A stretch of DNA of 64,000 nucleotides from Streptomyces sp. NBC_00094 (GCF_026343125.1 NZ_JAPEMB010000001.1:4097501-4161500), one strand, 5' to 3'; counted from the first letter of the stretch, positions 43,387 through 50,702 are shown. The notes: a model not told the origin generated them from the sequence alone. A program made the numbers and translations.

Positions 43387-44084
43387 TGCCCGGGCCTCCG
43401 GACCCCACCGGCAGATCGTGGTCCGTCAGGGCCTTTCTGTTCGACCTCGACGGCACGCTCGTCGACTCCATGGCGGCGATCGAGCGCCACACGGTGCGCT
43501 GGGCACAGCGCGTCGGAGTCGCTCCGGAGCCGGTGCTGTCCCTCTCGCACGGCCGCAGGGACGAGGAGTTCATCCCCCTCGTCGCCCCCTGGGCCGACGC
43601 CGAGGAGGAGCTGCACTGGCTGCACCGGCTCTCCGTCGAGGACACCGAGGGCATCTCGCCCCTGCCCGGGGTGCGCGAACTCCTCGCCGCGCTGGGTCCG
43701 GAATCCTGGGCGGTCGTCACCTCGGCGGCGCGTGAGGTCGCCGAGAGCAGGCTGGCCGCGGCCGGTCTTCCCCGTCCGGTGCACTTGGTGTGCGCGGAGG
43801 ACGTCACCCATGGGAAGCCGGACCCTGAGGGCTTCCTGCGAGGCGCCGCCCTGCTCGGCGTTCCGGCCGCCGCCTGTCTGGCGGTCGAGGACTCCAAGGC
43901 GGGGGTACGCGCCGCCCAGGACGCGGGGGCGTACGTGCTGGCGGTCGGCGAGGCCGCGGAGCACGCCGACCACGGCCGGCACCTGCGGGACGTGACCGTC
44001 CGGAGCCGGGCGGACGGCGGGCTCCAGGTGTGTACGCCGCTGGGCGGGACGACGGCGTACGAGGCCTGCCGCCCCCGCTCGTGA
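43386..44084 (+). CDS. HAD-IA family phosphatase
   Basis: A 232-residue HAD hydrolase of the beta-phosphoglucomutase/phosphoglycolate type. Motif I is AFLFDLDGTLVDSM, motif II VVTSAAREV, motif III GKPDPEGFLRGA and motif IV CLAVEDSKAGVRAA; a helical cap lies between I and II. The substrate is unknown; a sugar phosphate would fit the neighbouring glycosyltransferase-like gene. Its ATG overlaps the preceding stop by one base. Confidence 0.88.
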   Translation: MPGPPDPTGRSWSVRAFLFDLDGTLVDSMAAIERHTVRWAQRVGVAPEPVLSLSHGRRDEEFIPLVAPWADAEEELHWLHRLSVEDTEGISPLPGVRELLAALGPESWAVVTSAAREVAESRLAAAGLPRPVHLVCAEDVTHGKPDPEGFLRGAALLGVPAAACLAVEDSKAGVRAAQDAGAYVLAVGEAAEHADHGRHLRDVTVRSRADGGLQVCTPLGGTTAYEACRPRS

Positions 44085-44107
44085 CCGCCTGGCGCCGAGC
44101 GCCGCGG

Positions 44108-44213
44108 ACAAGCACCTCCGTGCACGCCCCCCGTACAAGCACCTCCGTGCACGCCCCGTACAAGCACCCCCGTGCACCCCCCCCCGTACAAGCACCCCGT
44201 GCACGCCCCCCGG
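44108..44213 (+). repeat. Four imperfect ~26-base direct repeats, non-coding
   Basis: Copies of a unit like ACAAGCACCTCCGTGCACGC followed by a C run and GT lie between the HAD gene and the condensation-domain gene. Each unit contains GCAC...GTGC, so each can form a small hairpin. The array fills most of the 157-base gap. Confidence 0.88.
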
Positions 44214-44241
44214 ACGAACCTGACCAGAAACGGACTGCCTG

Positions 44242-45639
44242 ATGTCTTCCGACGTCCCGCACAGGCCCGTCGCCCGCCGTCTGACGCTTCCCTTCACCGG
44301 GCCCACCAGCGGCCGTGGTCCCGCGACATGGGGCCAGACGGCCATCCGGCGCGCGTTGCGCGCGCTGGAACCCGACGACCACCAGTTCAACGTCGACTGG
44401 GGCGGCCCGGTCGACGGCGAACTGCCGCTCGACACGGCCCTCACGGCGCTCGCCGGCCTCATGGGCGTCCATGACTCGCTGCGCACCCTGCTGCACGAGA
44501 TGCCTGACGGGACCTACGCGCAGGAGCTGCACGCCGGGGGCGAACTGGACGTCCACGTGGTCGAGGCGGACGACGCCGAGGACGTCGTCGCCGCCGTCGC
44601 CGATGCCCTCCATCAGGAGCTGTACGGGCGGCCTTTCGACTACGCCCGGGAGTGGCCCCTCCGCGCCGGCCTCGTCACCCGGGGCGGTCTCGTACGGCAC
44701 GCGGTGTTCACCGTGTCGCACACGGCGGTGGACGGCTGGGGGCTGCCCCGCCTCCGGGAGGACCTGGCAAGTCTCGTCGCCGGAGCCGACGCCGTACGGC
44801 TCCGCGAGGGACGCGCGATGTGCGGGCCGCTGGAGGAGGCCGCCCACCAGCGGAGCCGGACCGCCCTGCGGCGCGACGAATCGGCCCGGTCCTTCATCCT
44901 CCGCAACCTCGCCCAGGCCCCGGCCCGCCTCTACGGCGAACCGGCCGACGCCCCCGCCGACGGGCCCCGTTACCGGCAGGCGGTGCTCCACTGCCCCGGC
45001 CTCGACGCGGCCGCCGACGCCACCGCGGGCCGCCTGGGCGTCACGTCCTCGACGGTCCTCCTCGCGGCGGCCTGCGCGGCCTCGGCGCGTTCGGCCGACC
45101 GCTCCGACTTCGTCTTCCAGGTCATGGTCAACAACCGTTTCGTGCCGGGCCTGGCGGACGTGGTCGCCCCCGTGGCTCTGGAGAGCGTGCTGTACGTACC
45201 GGACTGCACCGGTCCGATGGAGGCGCTGGTGCCCCGGATCTGGAAGGCGTCGGTCAACACCTACCGCTTCGCGTACTACGACAAGGACCGGCTCACCGAA
45301 CAGCTCCGGGACGTCTCCGCAGCGGACACGACCTGCTGGTTCAACGACCGGCGCGGGGTGGCGGTCCTGCCGTCGGGAGCGACGGATGGAGCGGGAGAAG
45401 GAGCGGGGGAAGGGGCCGGCGGAGAAGGCCGTCTGACGTGGAGCGTTCCGTCGGACCGGCAGGGCGGTACGACGCTCGCCCTCCACGTCCTCGACGCACC
45501 GGGCGGCCTGGACCTCTCCCTCACGGCGGACACGACACGGCTGACGCCCGAGACCATGGCGGAACTGCTGCGGACGATGGAACGCCTCGTCGTGTCGACG
45601 GACACGAGCGCCCCGGCCGACGGGACGGTGCCGCGGTGA
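44242..45639 (+). CDS. Free-standing condensation-domain protein (amide/ester synthase)
   Basis: A 465-residue protein of the NRPS condensation/acyltransferase superfamily, with no A or carrier domain. The active-site motif is SHTAVDGWG (His160, Asp164), a variant of HHxxxDG that keeps the catalytic second His. The later region FQVMVNNRFVPGLADVVAPVALES corresponds to the C5-type loop (N-x-R). It probably joins an ACP-bound acyl chain to an amine, for example the amino acid activated by the adenylation enzyme. Near the C-terminus a short GAGEGAGEGAG repeat is inserted. Confidence 0.82.
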   Translation: MSSDVPHRPVARRLTLPFTGPTSGRGPATWGQTAIRRALRALEPDDHQFNVDWGGPVDGELPLDTALTALAGLMGVHDSLRTLLHEMPDGTYAQELHAGGELDVHVVEADDAEDVVAAVADALHQELYGRPFDYAREWPLRAGLVTRGGLVRHAVFTVSHTAVDGWGLPRLREDLASLVAGADAVRLREGRAMCGPLEEAAHQRSRTALRRDESARSFILRNLAQAPARLYGEPADAPADGPRYRQAVLHCPGLDAAADATAGRLGVTSSTVLLAAACAASARSADRSDFVFQVMVNNRFVPGLADVVAPVALESVLYVPDCTGPMEALVPRIWKASVNTYRFAYYDKDRLTEQLRDVSAADTTCWFNDRRGVAVLPSGATDGAGEGAGEGAGGEGRLTWSVPSDRQGGTTLALHVLDAPGGLDLSLTADTTRLTPETMAELLRTMERLVVSTDTSAPADGTVPR

Positions 45640-47084
45640 CGGCCCCGATAGCCCCGGCAGCCCCGGTTGTCCCGGGAGTCCCGGCAGCCCTGGGAGCCCC
45701 GGTTGTCCCGGCAGCCCCGACAGCCCCGGTTGTCCCGACAGCCCCGGCCACCCCCGACTCGCTGGCCGAGGCGCTCTTCGGCGCACGCGAGGCCGCGTGC
45801 CTCACGCAGGAGGAACTGGCGGAGGTCTCGGGACTGAGCGTGCGGGCGATCCGGAACCTGGAGACCGGCCGCACCGCCCGCCCCCGCAAGCAGTCGCTGC
45901 TGCTCCTGGCCGAGGCGCTCGGGCTGCCGCCCGAAGAGGCCGGACGCCTGCTCACGCTCCCGCACGACAGGAGCCCGGCGGGCCCGCCCGGCGACCCGTG
46001 CGTCCCGGCCGAGCTGCCCGCCGCGCCGACGCAGCGGCTGGTCGGGCGGGAGACCCTGGTCCTGGCGCTGCGGACCTTCCTCATCGAGGGCGACGCGCAC
46101 CGGGGGCGGCTCGCGGTGGTGGTCGGCGCGCCGGGCGCCGGGAAGACCTCGCTGGTCAGCCGTACCGCGCACCTGGTGCGCGACCACTTCCCCGACGGGC
46201 AGGTCCACGTCGACCTCGCCGCCCACCGCCCGCCCTCCACCATCCCCGCTCCCGGCCCGCTCACCCCCGACGCGATCGTCCGCCGAGTGCTCCGTTCGCT
46301 GGGATGCGCGCCGGAGCAGGAGTACGGAGAGGAGCGCGGGGAGGAGGCCGGCGCGCGGCTCCGGGACGTCCTCAGCCGGCGGCGGGTCCTCGTGGTCCTC
46401 GACAACGTCGACAGCGAGGCGCAGGTCCGTCCGCTGCTCGGGGGCGGGGCCTCCAGCGCCGTACTGGTCGCCGCGCGCCGCGAACTCAGCGCGCTGCCGG
46501 GCGGGTTCGCCGTCTCGGTGGGCACGCTCGCCCAACCCGACGCGTACCAGCTGCTCGAAGACCTGGTCGGCGCGGACCGTACCAGCGCGGAGCGGTCAGC
46601 GGCGCTGAGCATCACGCAGTCCTGCGCGGGCCTGCCGCTCGCCCTGCACCTCGCGGGGCTCTGGCTCACCTCCCGACCGCACCGTCCGCTGCGCGACCTC
46701 GCCGACCGTCTGGTCTACGAGCAGGACCGCCTCCGGCTGCTGCGGATCGGCGACCTGTCCCTGCCGGCGAGCGTGTCCGCCTGCCACCGGCTGCTGCGGC
46801 CGGCCGAGCGGGCCCTGCTGAGGAAACTCGGCGCGGCGCGCGGCGACTTCGGTCTGGACGACGTGCTGGCCCGGTCCGCGCTCTCCAGGGACGTGGCGAC
46901 CGACCTCCTGGAGGAGCTGCTGCACCGCCAGATGATCCACCTCAGCCGGACGGGTCGCACGGGACAGATCCGCTACCGGTTGTACGACGCCGTGCGCCTG
47001 TACGTCTCGCACTGCGCCGTCCCGGACCCGCGGTCGGTCACCGCGGGAGAAACGTCCCTCTCTCAGGAATTGATGGTGTCATGA
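45636..47084 (+). CDS. XRE-HTH/NB-ARC ATPase regulator
   Basis: A 482-residue STAND-type regulator. Residues 1-42 are an Ala/Pro/Val repeat. Residues ~43-107 form an XRE helix-turn-helix (CLTQEELAEVSGLSVRAIRNLETG). An NB-ARC ATPase follows with P-loop VVVGAPGAGKTS, Walker B RRVLVVLDNVD and a winged-helix part ending near LYDAVRLYVSHCAV. It has no long repeat sensor at the C-terminus, unlike full SARP/AfsR proteins. It is probably a pathway activator. The GTG overlaps the preceding stop, and its own stop overlaps the fabV ATG. Confidence 0.85.
   Translation: MTAPIAPAAPVVPGVPAALGAPVVPAAPTAPVVPTAPATPDSLAEALFGAREAACLTQEELAEVSGLSVRAIRNLETGRTARPRKQSLLLLAEALGLPPEEAGRLLTLPHDRSPAGPPGDPCVPAELPAAPTQRLVGRETLVLALRTFLIEGDAHRGRLAVVVGAPGAGKTSLVSRTAHLVRDHFPDGQVHVDLAAHRPPSTIPAPGPLTPDAIVRRVLRSLGCAPEQEYGEERGEEAGARLRDVLSRRRVLVVLDNVDSEAQVRPLLGGGASSAVLVAARRELSALPGGFAVSVGTLAQPDAYQLLEDLVGADRTSAERSAALSITQSCAGLPLALHLAGLWLTSRPHRPLRDLADRLVYEQDRLRLLRIGDLSLPASVSACHRLLRPAERALLRKLGAARGDFGLDDVLARSALSRDVATDLLEELLHRQMIHLSRTGRTGQIRYRLYDAVRLYVSHCAVPDPRSVTAGETSLSQELMVS
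45640..45755 (+). repeat. In-frame CCCCGGTTGTCCCGGCAG-type repeats
   Basis: Tandem Pro/Ala/Val-coding units open the regulator gene, shifting the HTH about 40 residues away from the start codon. Confidence 0.88.
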
Positions 47085-48352
47085 ACGCTCAGACAGTCCG
47101 GCCCTCGGGCAGAGGCTTCCTCCTCTTCGACTCGCACCCCGCGGGCTGCGCGCGGTTCGTCGACGACCTGGCGCTCCAGGCGGGTGCGCCACTCCCCGTC
47201 GACCGGGACCGCGCCGACCGCGACCGTGCCGACCGGGACCGCGCCGACCGCGACCGCCCGGTCGTGCTGATCATCGGGGCCAGCGCCGGCTACGGTCTCG
47301 CGGCCACGGTGACCGGCATCGTCCAGCACGGCGTGAACGGTGTCGCGGTCTCCCAGGAGCGCCCGGGCCGAGGCCGGCGTACGGCCACCGCGGGCTGGTA
47401 CCGGACCGCCCGGACGGCCGAACTGGCCGCGGAGCACGGCAGCGACCTCACCTTCGTCAACGCCGACTGCTTCGCCCGGGCGACCAAGGACGAGGTGCTC
47501 GACCTCGTCGCGGAGCGGTTCGGCCGCGTCGACCACCTCGTCTACAGCGTGGCCGCACCCCGCCGTACGGACCCGGCCACGGGTGTCACCCACGAGTCCG
47601 TGCTCAAGCCGATCGGCTCCCCCTACCTCTCCCGGGCGCTGGCCTTCGACGAGGACGCGAAGCCGAAGCTGAACGAGTCCGTGATCGAGCCGGCCTCGGA
47701 CGAGGAGATCGCCGCGACCGTCGCCGTCATGGGCGGCGAGGACTGGGAGGCCTGGGTGCGGGCGCTGGTCGAACGCGGTCTGACGGGCGACCGGTTCAGC
47801 ACCGTCGCGCTGTCCTACCTGGGCGCCGAGCCGACGGCCGCGATCTACCGCAAGGGGAGCATCGGAGCGGCGAAGGAGCACCTGGAGCGGACGGCGCACA
47901 CCCTCGACGCGCTGCTCCGCGGCACCGGCGGATCCGCGTTCGTGTCGGTCAACGGCGCCACGTTCACCCAGGCGTCGGCGGCGATCCCGGGCATGGCGCT
48001 CTACCTCGCCCTGCTGCACCGGTCCCTGGCCGGTGGCCTGCAGACGCCGGTCGAACAGCTCACGCGCCTGTGGGGGCACCTGACCGGTACGAGCCCGCTG
48101 CCCCTCGACGCGGAGGGCCGGGTCCGGCTGGACGACTGGGAGCTGCTGCCGGACGTGCAGGCCGCGGTCGGCGAGGCGTGGCAGCGGGTGCGGTCGGAGG
48201 ACGTCGCCGAGCACGCCGACACGGAGTGGGTGTGGAGGGAGTTCCGGCAGCTGCACGGCTTCGACCTCGACGGCGTGGACTACGAGGAACCGGTGCCGAT
48301 CGACGTGGCCTGGCCGGCGCCCGACACGGCGGATTCCGTCCGCGTGGGGTGA
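47081..48352 (+). CDS. fabV: FabV-type trans-2-enoyl-ACP/CoA reductase
   Basis: A 423-residue enoyl reductase of the FabV family. It has the NADH-binding LIIGASAGYGLAATV at ~63-77 and the diagnostic Y-x8-K active site (Tyr256, Lys265: AIYRKGSIGAAKEH), distinct from FabI's Y-x6-K. KPIGSPYLSRALAFDED and NGATFTQASAAIPGMALYL are further family blocks. It could reduce enoyl intermediates of the pathway or be a resistant replacement for FabI. Residues 41-59 are a (DRDRA)n repeat not seen in usual FabV. It is the last gene of the second unit. Confidence 0.93.
   Translation: MNAQTVRPSGRGFLLFDSHPAGCARFVDDLALQAGAPLPVDRDRADRDRADRDRADRDRPVVLIIGASAGYGLAATVTGIVQHGVNGVAVSQERPGRGRRTATAGWYRTARTAELAAEHGSDLTFVNADCFARATKDEVLDLVAERFGRVDHLVYSVAAPRRTDPATGVTHESVLKPIGSPYLSRALAFDEDAKPKLNESVIEPASDEEIAATVAVMGGEDWEAWVRALVERGLTGDRFSTVALSYLGAEPTAAIYRKGSIGAAKEHLERTAHTLDALLRGTGGSAFVSVNGATFTQASAAIPGMALYLALLHRSLAGGLQTPVEQLTRLWGHLTGTSPLPLDAEGRVRLDDWELLPDVQAAVGEAWQRVRSEDVAEHADTEWVWREFRQLHGFDLDGVDYEEPVPIDVAWPAPDTADSVRVG
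47201..47257 (+). repeat. In-frame GACCGNGACCGYGCC repeats in fabV
   Basis: Nearly four 15-base units encode Asp-Arg-Asp-Arg-Ala near the FabV N-terminus, just before the NADH-binding strand. Confidence 0.9.
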
Positions 48353-48366
48353 GGCGCCCCGCCTCC

Positions 48367-48403
48367 GGTCCGGGCCGCTCCGCCGTGCCCGGACCGCCTT
48401 TTT
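48367..48403 (+). terminator. Terminator of the second biosynthetic unit
   Basis: GGTCCGGGC (48367-48375) pairs with GCCCGGACC (48387-48395), followed by GCC and five T residues, 15 bases after the fabV stop. Confidence 0.9.
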
Positions 48404-48451
48404 CCTCTGTTTCCCCCGCGCTGTTCCCTCGATTCGGACACCCCCCTATTG

Positions 48452-48459
48452 GTCTAGAC
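48452..48459. promoter_or_regulatory. GTCTAGAC palindrome at the luxR-type start
   Basis: An 8-base perfect palindrome inside an AT-richer patch ends one base before the ATG of the TrmB/LuxR regulator gene. Too short to be certain, but placed where an autorepressor would block transcription. Confidence 0.3.
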
Positions 48460-48460
48460 A

Positions 48461-49522
48461 ATGGGATATCGTGCGTCCGTGCTCGATAAGGAACAGCATC
48501 ACTTGTTGGCGGCCTTGGGTGTCACCGAGGACGCCGAGTCCGTGTATCGGTTGCTTCTGGAACACCCTCTGCGCACCACCAAGGCGCTGGCCGCCGAGCT
48601 GGCCCTGCCCCAGGAGCGGGTCGACGCCGCCGTGGCCGAACTGAGCAAGGACGGCCTGGTACGCAACTCCGCGGAGGACGCCTCGGCCTGGTGGCCCGTC
48701 CGCCCCGACCTCGCCCTGCACGTCCTGGTCGAGCGGCAGCGCGCGGAGATGGACGCGCAGCGGTCCCGGCTGTCCCGCTCCCAGACCGCCGTCGCCACGT
48801 TCGTCGCGCACACCGCGCGGCAGCGCTGCGACGAGGCCGCGGACGGGATCGAGACCCTGCGCGGCATCGACCGCATCCGGGAGTACCTGCGGGTGCTGAC
48901 GTCCGAGGTCCGCAGCGAGATGATGGTGTTCGCGCCGGACGGCGCCCAGACCACGGACAACATGGAAGCGTCCAGGCCCCTCAACGACGAGCTGCTCGGC
49001 CGGGGCGTCGTGATGCGCACGCTCTATCAGGACAGCGCGCGGAACAACCCCGCGACCATCGCGTACGCGCGGTGGATCAGTGAGCGCGGCGGCAGCGTCC
49101 GCACCGCCCCGATCCTCCCCACCCGGATGATCATCGTCGACCGGAGCAAGGCGATCCTGCCGCTGGACCAGGAGAACTCGGCGGAGGGCGCCGTCGTCAT
49201 CTCCAGCGCCTCGGTGCTCTTCGCGCTCTGCTCGTTCTTCGATCTGGTGTGGATGTCGGCGCGCCCGCTGACGGACATCCGCAGCCGTGACGAGTCGGGC
49301 CTCTCCACCCAGGAGGTCGCCGTGCTCCGGCTCCTGGCCGAGGGGCAGACCGACGAGGTCGTGGCCAAGCGCCTGGCCATCTCCACCCGTACGGCCCGGC
49401 GCATCGTCTCGGGACTCACGGAACGACTCGGCGCCCAGAGCCGCTTCGAGGCGGGGGTCCGCGCCGTGCAGTGCGGCTGGCTGCCGACGGTCGCCGGCGA
49501 GGAGTCCGCGATCTCGGCCTGA
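48461..49522 (+). CDS. TrmB/LuxR-type transcriptional regulator
   Basis: A 353-residue regulator with an N-terminal TrmB-like winged helix (DAESVYRLLLEHPLRTTKALAAEL), a central PLD-like/effector region, and a C-terminal LuxR HTH (GLSTQEVAVLRLLAEGQTDEVVAKRLAISTRT in two parts, ~280-330). This type is frequent in Streptomyces gene clusters. It reads separately after the fabV terminator. No ribosome site precedes the ATG at 48461; a GTG at 48479 is an alternative, or the message is leaderless. A GTCTAGAC palindrome (48452-48459) touches the ATG and may be an autoregulatory site. Confidence 0.88.
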   Translation: MGYRASVLDKEQHHLLAALGVTEDAESVYRLLLEHPLRTTKALAAELALPQERVDAAVAELSKDGLVRNSAEDASAWWPVRPDLALHVLVERQRAEMDAQRSRLSRSQTAVATFVAHTARQRCDEAADGIETLRGIDRIREYLRVLTSEVRSEMMVFAPDGAQTTDNMEASRPLNDELLGRGVVMRTLYQDSARNNPATIAYARWISERGGSVRTAPILPTRMIIVDRSKAILPLDQENSAEGAVVISSASVLFALCSFFDLVWMSARPLTDIRSRDESGLSTQEVAVLRLLAEGQTDEVVAKRLAISTRTARRIVSGLTERLGAQSRFEAGVRAVQCGWLPTVAGEESAISA

Positions 49523-49545
49523 GCCGGCCGAACAGGGTCAGCGGA

Positions 49546-49672
49546 CTTCGGGGTCGCCGGGCTTCGAGGTCGCCGGGCTTCGGGGTCGCCGGGCTTCGGG
49601 GTCGCCGGTCGAGCGGGTCAGCGGACCCGGGGGTCAGCCGACCCGGGGGTCAGCCGACCCGGGGGTCAGCGG
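49546..49672. repeat. Two tandem arrays between convergent genes
   Basis: Array one (49546-49608) has four ~16-base copies of CTTCGGGGTCGCCGGG type. Array two (about 49622-49672) has three copies of GACCCGGGGGTCAGCC, each able to fold as GACCC/GGGTC. They lie between the stop of the LuxR-type gene and the stop of the convergent hypothetical gene and may act as a terminator. Confidence 0.85.
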
Positions 49673-50118
49673 ACCTTGCCGTTCAGCCAGGGGGTGAGCG
49701 TGCTGTTCGGGATGAGTTCCTTGTACGTCGTGTCCCCGGGGAGCGGGACGACCAGCCACCAGCCGGGCGGGAAGAAGCGGCCCTTCACGTGGGCGAGGCC
49801 GCCGAGGACGGAGCGGAGGAAGGCGGGCACCGCGTCACGGGGCACGTCGGCGAACTCGACCCCGTCCACGATGATCTTCGCGTCGTCCTCGGGGAACAGC
49901 TGGACGGTGAGCACGGGGGAGCCGCCCAGCTCGACGTAGGCCTCGTGCGGCAGGGAGCCGTCCGGGTCGAGGACGGCGAACGCGCCGGCGGAGGTGCGCC
50001 GGGAGGTCCGGTCGGCGCCGATGTCGTCGGTCACCGTCATCTCCAGGTGGAACTCCTGGGCGATCTCGCGGATCGCGGTGACGGCCGATTCGGTGGTGGG
50101 CAGGTCCGGGTGTGCCAT
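49666..50118 (-). CDS. Conserved hypothetical protein
   Basis: A 150-residue soluble protein, acidic, that I do not recognise. The sequence alternates strands and helices (TESAVTAIREIAQEFHLEMTV, AYVELGGSPVLTVQLFPED, KIIVDGVEFADVPRDAVPAFL, FFPPGWWLVVPLPGD). The start MAHPDL (50118) was chosen over an upstream Met because it is followed by the first conserved-looking helix. It is the first gene right of the cluster and reads toward it. Confidence 0.65.
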   Translation of the reverse strand: MAHPDLPTTESAVTAIREIAQEFHLEMTVTDDIGADRTSRRTSAGAFAVLDPDGSLPHEAYVELGGSPVLTVQLFPEDDAKIIVDGVEFADVPRDAVPAFLRSVLGGLAHVKGRFFPPGWWLVVPLPGDTTYKELIPNSTLTPWLNGKVR

Positions 50119-50147
50119 GGGAACGATCATGCCTCAGCCGCCGTGCC

Positions 50148-50702
50148 TCAAGGAAGGCGAAGGAACTCCGGCGGGACGGCGTCGGTCAGCCAGACCCCGT
50201 TGGCGCTGACGTGGAAGACGTGGCCGGCCCGGTGCATGGCTCCGGCGTCGACGCTCAGCACGACCGGCCGGCCGCGGCGGGCCCCGACGCGGGTCGCGGT
50301 CTCCCGGTCGGGGGAGAGGTGCACGTGGTGGCGGGCCATGGGGCGCAGCCCCTCGGCCCGGATCGCGGGAAGCCGGTCCGCGACCGTGCCGTGGTAGAGG
50401 TACGCGGGCGGCTCGGCGGCCGGCAGGTCGAGGTCGACCTCGACGGTGTGGCCCTGGCTCGCGCGGATGCGGGTGCCCTCGATCGCGAAGCGCTTCTTGT
50501 CGTTGGTCGCGACGACGTGGTCGAGCTCCTCGCGGGTGATCGGGAAACCGTGCCCGGCCGTCGCGCGGAGGAGCGCGTCGATCTCGGTCCAGCCCTGTGG
50601 GTCGAGGACGAGACCGATGCGCTCGGGCTGGTGGCGCAGGTGCTTGGAGAGGTACTTCGACACCTTCACCGTGCGTCGTTCGTCCATGGGTTGTCGTGTC
50701 AT
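50148..50702 (-). CDS. kptA: RNA 2'-phosphotransferase (Tpt1/KptA)
   Basis: A 184-residue Tpt1/KptA enzyme. It has SKYLSKHLRHQPERIGL with the conserved RH pair, a second domain with YLYHGTVADRLPAI, HHVHLSPDRETATRVGARRGRPVVL and GVWLTDAVPPEFL. It transfers an internal RNA 2'-phosphate to NAD+, forming ADP-ribose 1'',2''-cyclic phosphate. Its bacterial role is unclear because tRNA splicing ligation does not leave this phosphate there. The start MTRQPMDERR at 50702 gives the usual length. Confidence 0.93.
   Translation of the reverse strand: MTRQPMDERRTVKVSKYLSKHLRHQPERIGLVLDPQGWTEIDALLRATAGHGFPITREELDHVVATNDKKRFAIEGTRIRASQGHTVEVDLDLPAAEPPAYLYHGTVADRLPAIRAEGLRPMARHHVHLSPDRETATRVGARRGRPVVLSVDAGAMHRAGHVFHVSANGVWLTDAVPPEFLRLP

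Noticed and set aside
44108..44213. CRISPR array
   Set aside because: The repeats are directly adjacent with no unique spacers, and no cas genes are present in the window.
45636..47084. SARP regulator
   Set aside because: There is no OmpR-like winged helix plus BTAD domain; the N-terminus is an XRE-type HTH followed by NB-ARC.
26397..49522. Integrative element or prophage carrying the cluster
   Set aside because: No integrase, transposase, relaxase, phage structural gene, tRNA or direct att-like repeat was found at either edge. The 'phage holin family' protein at 3919 is a lone chromosomal membrane protein.
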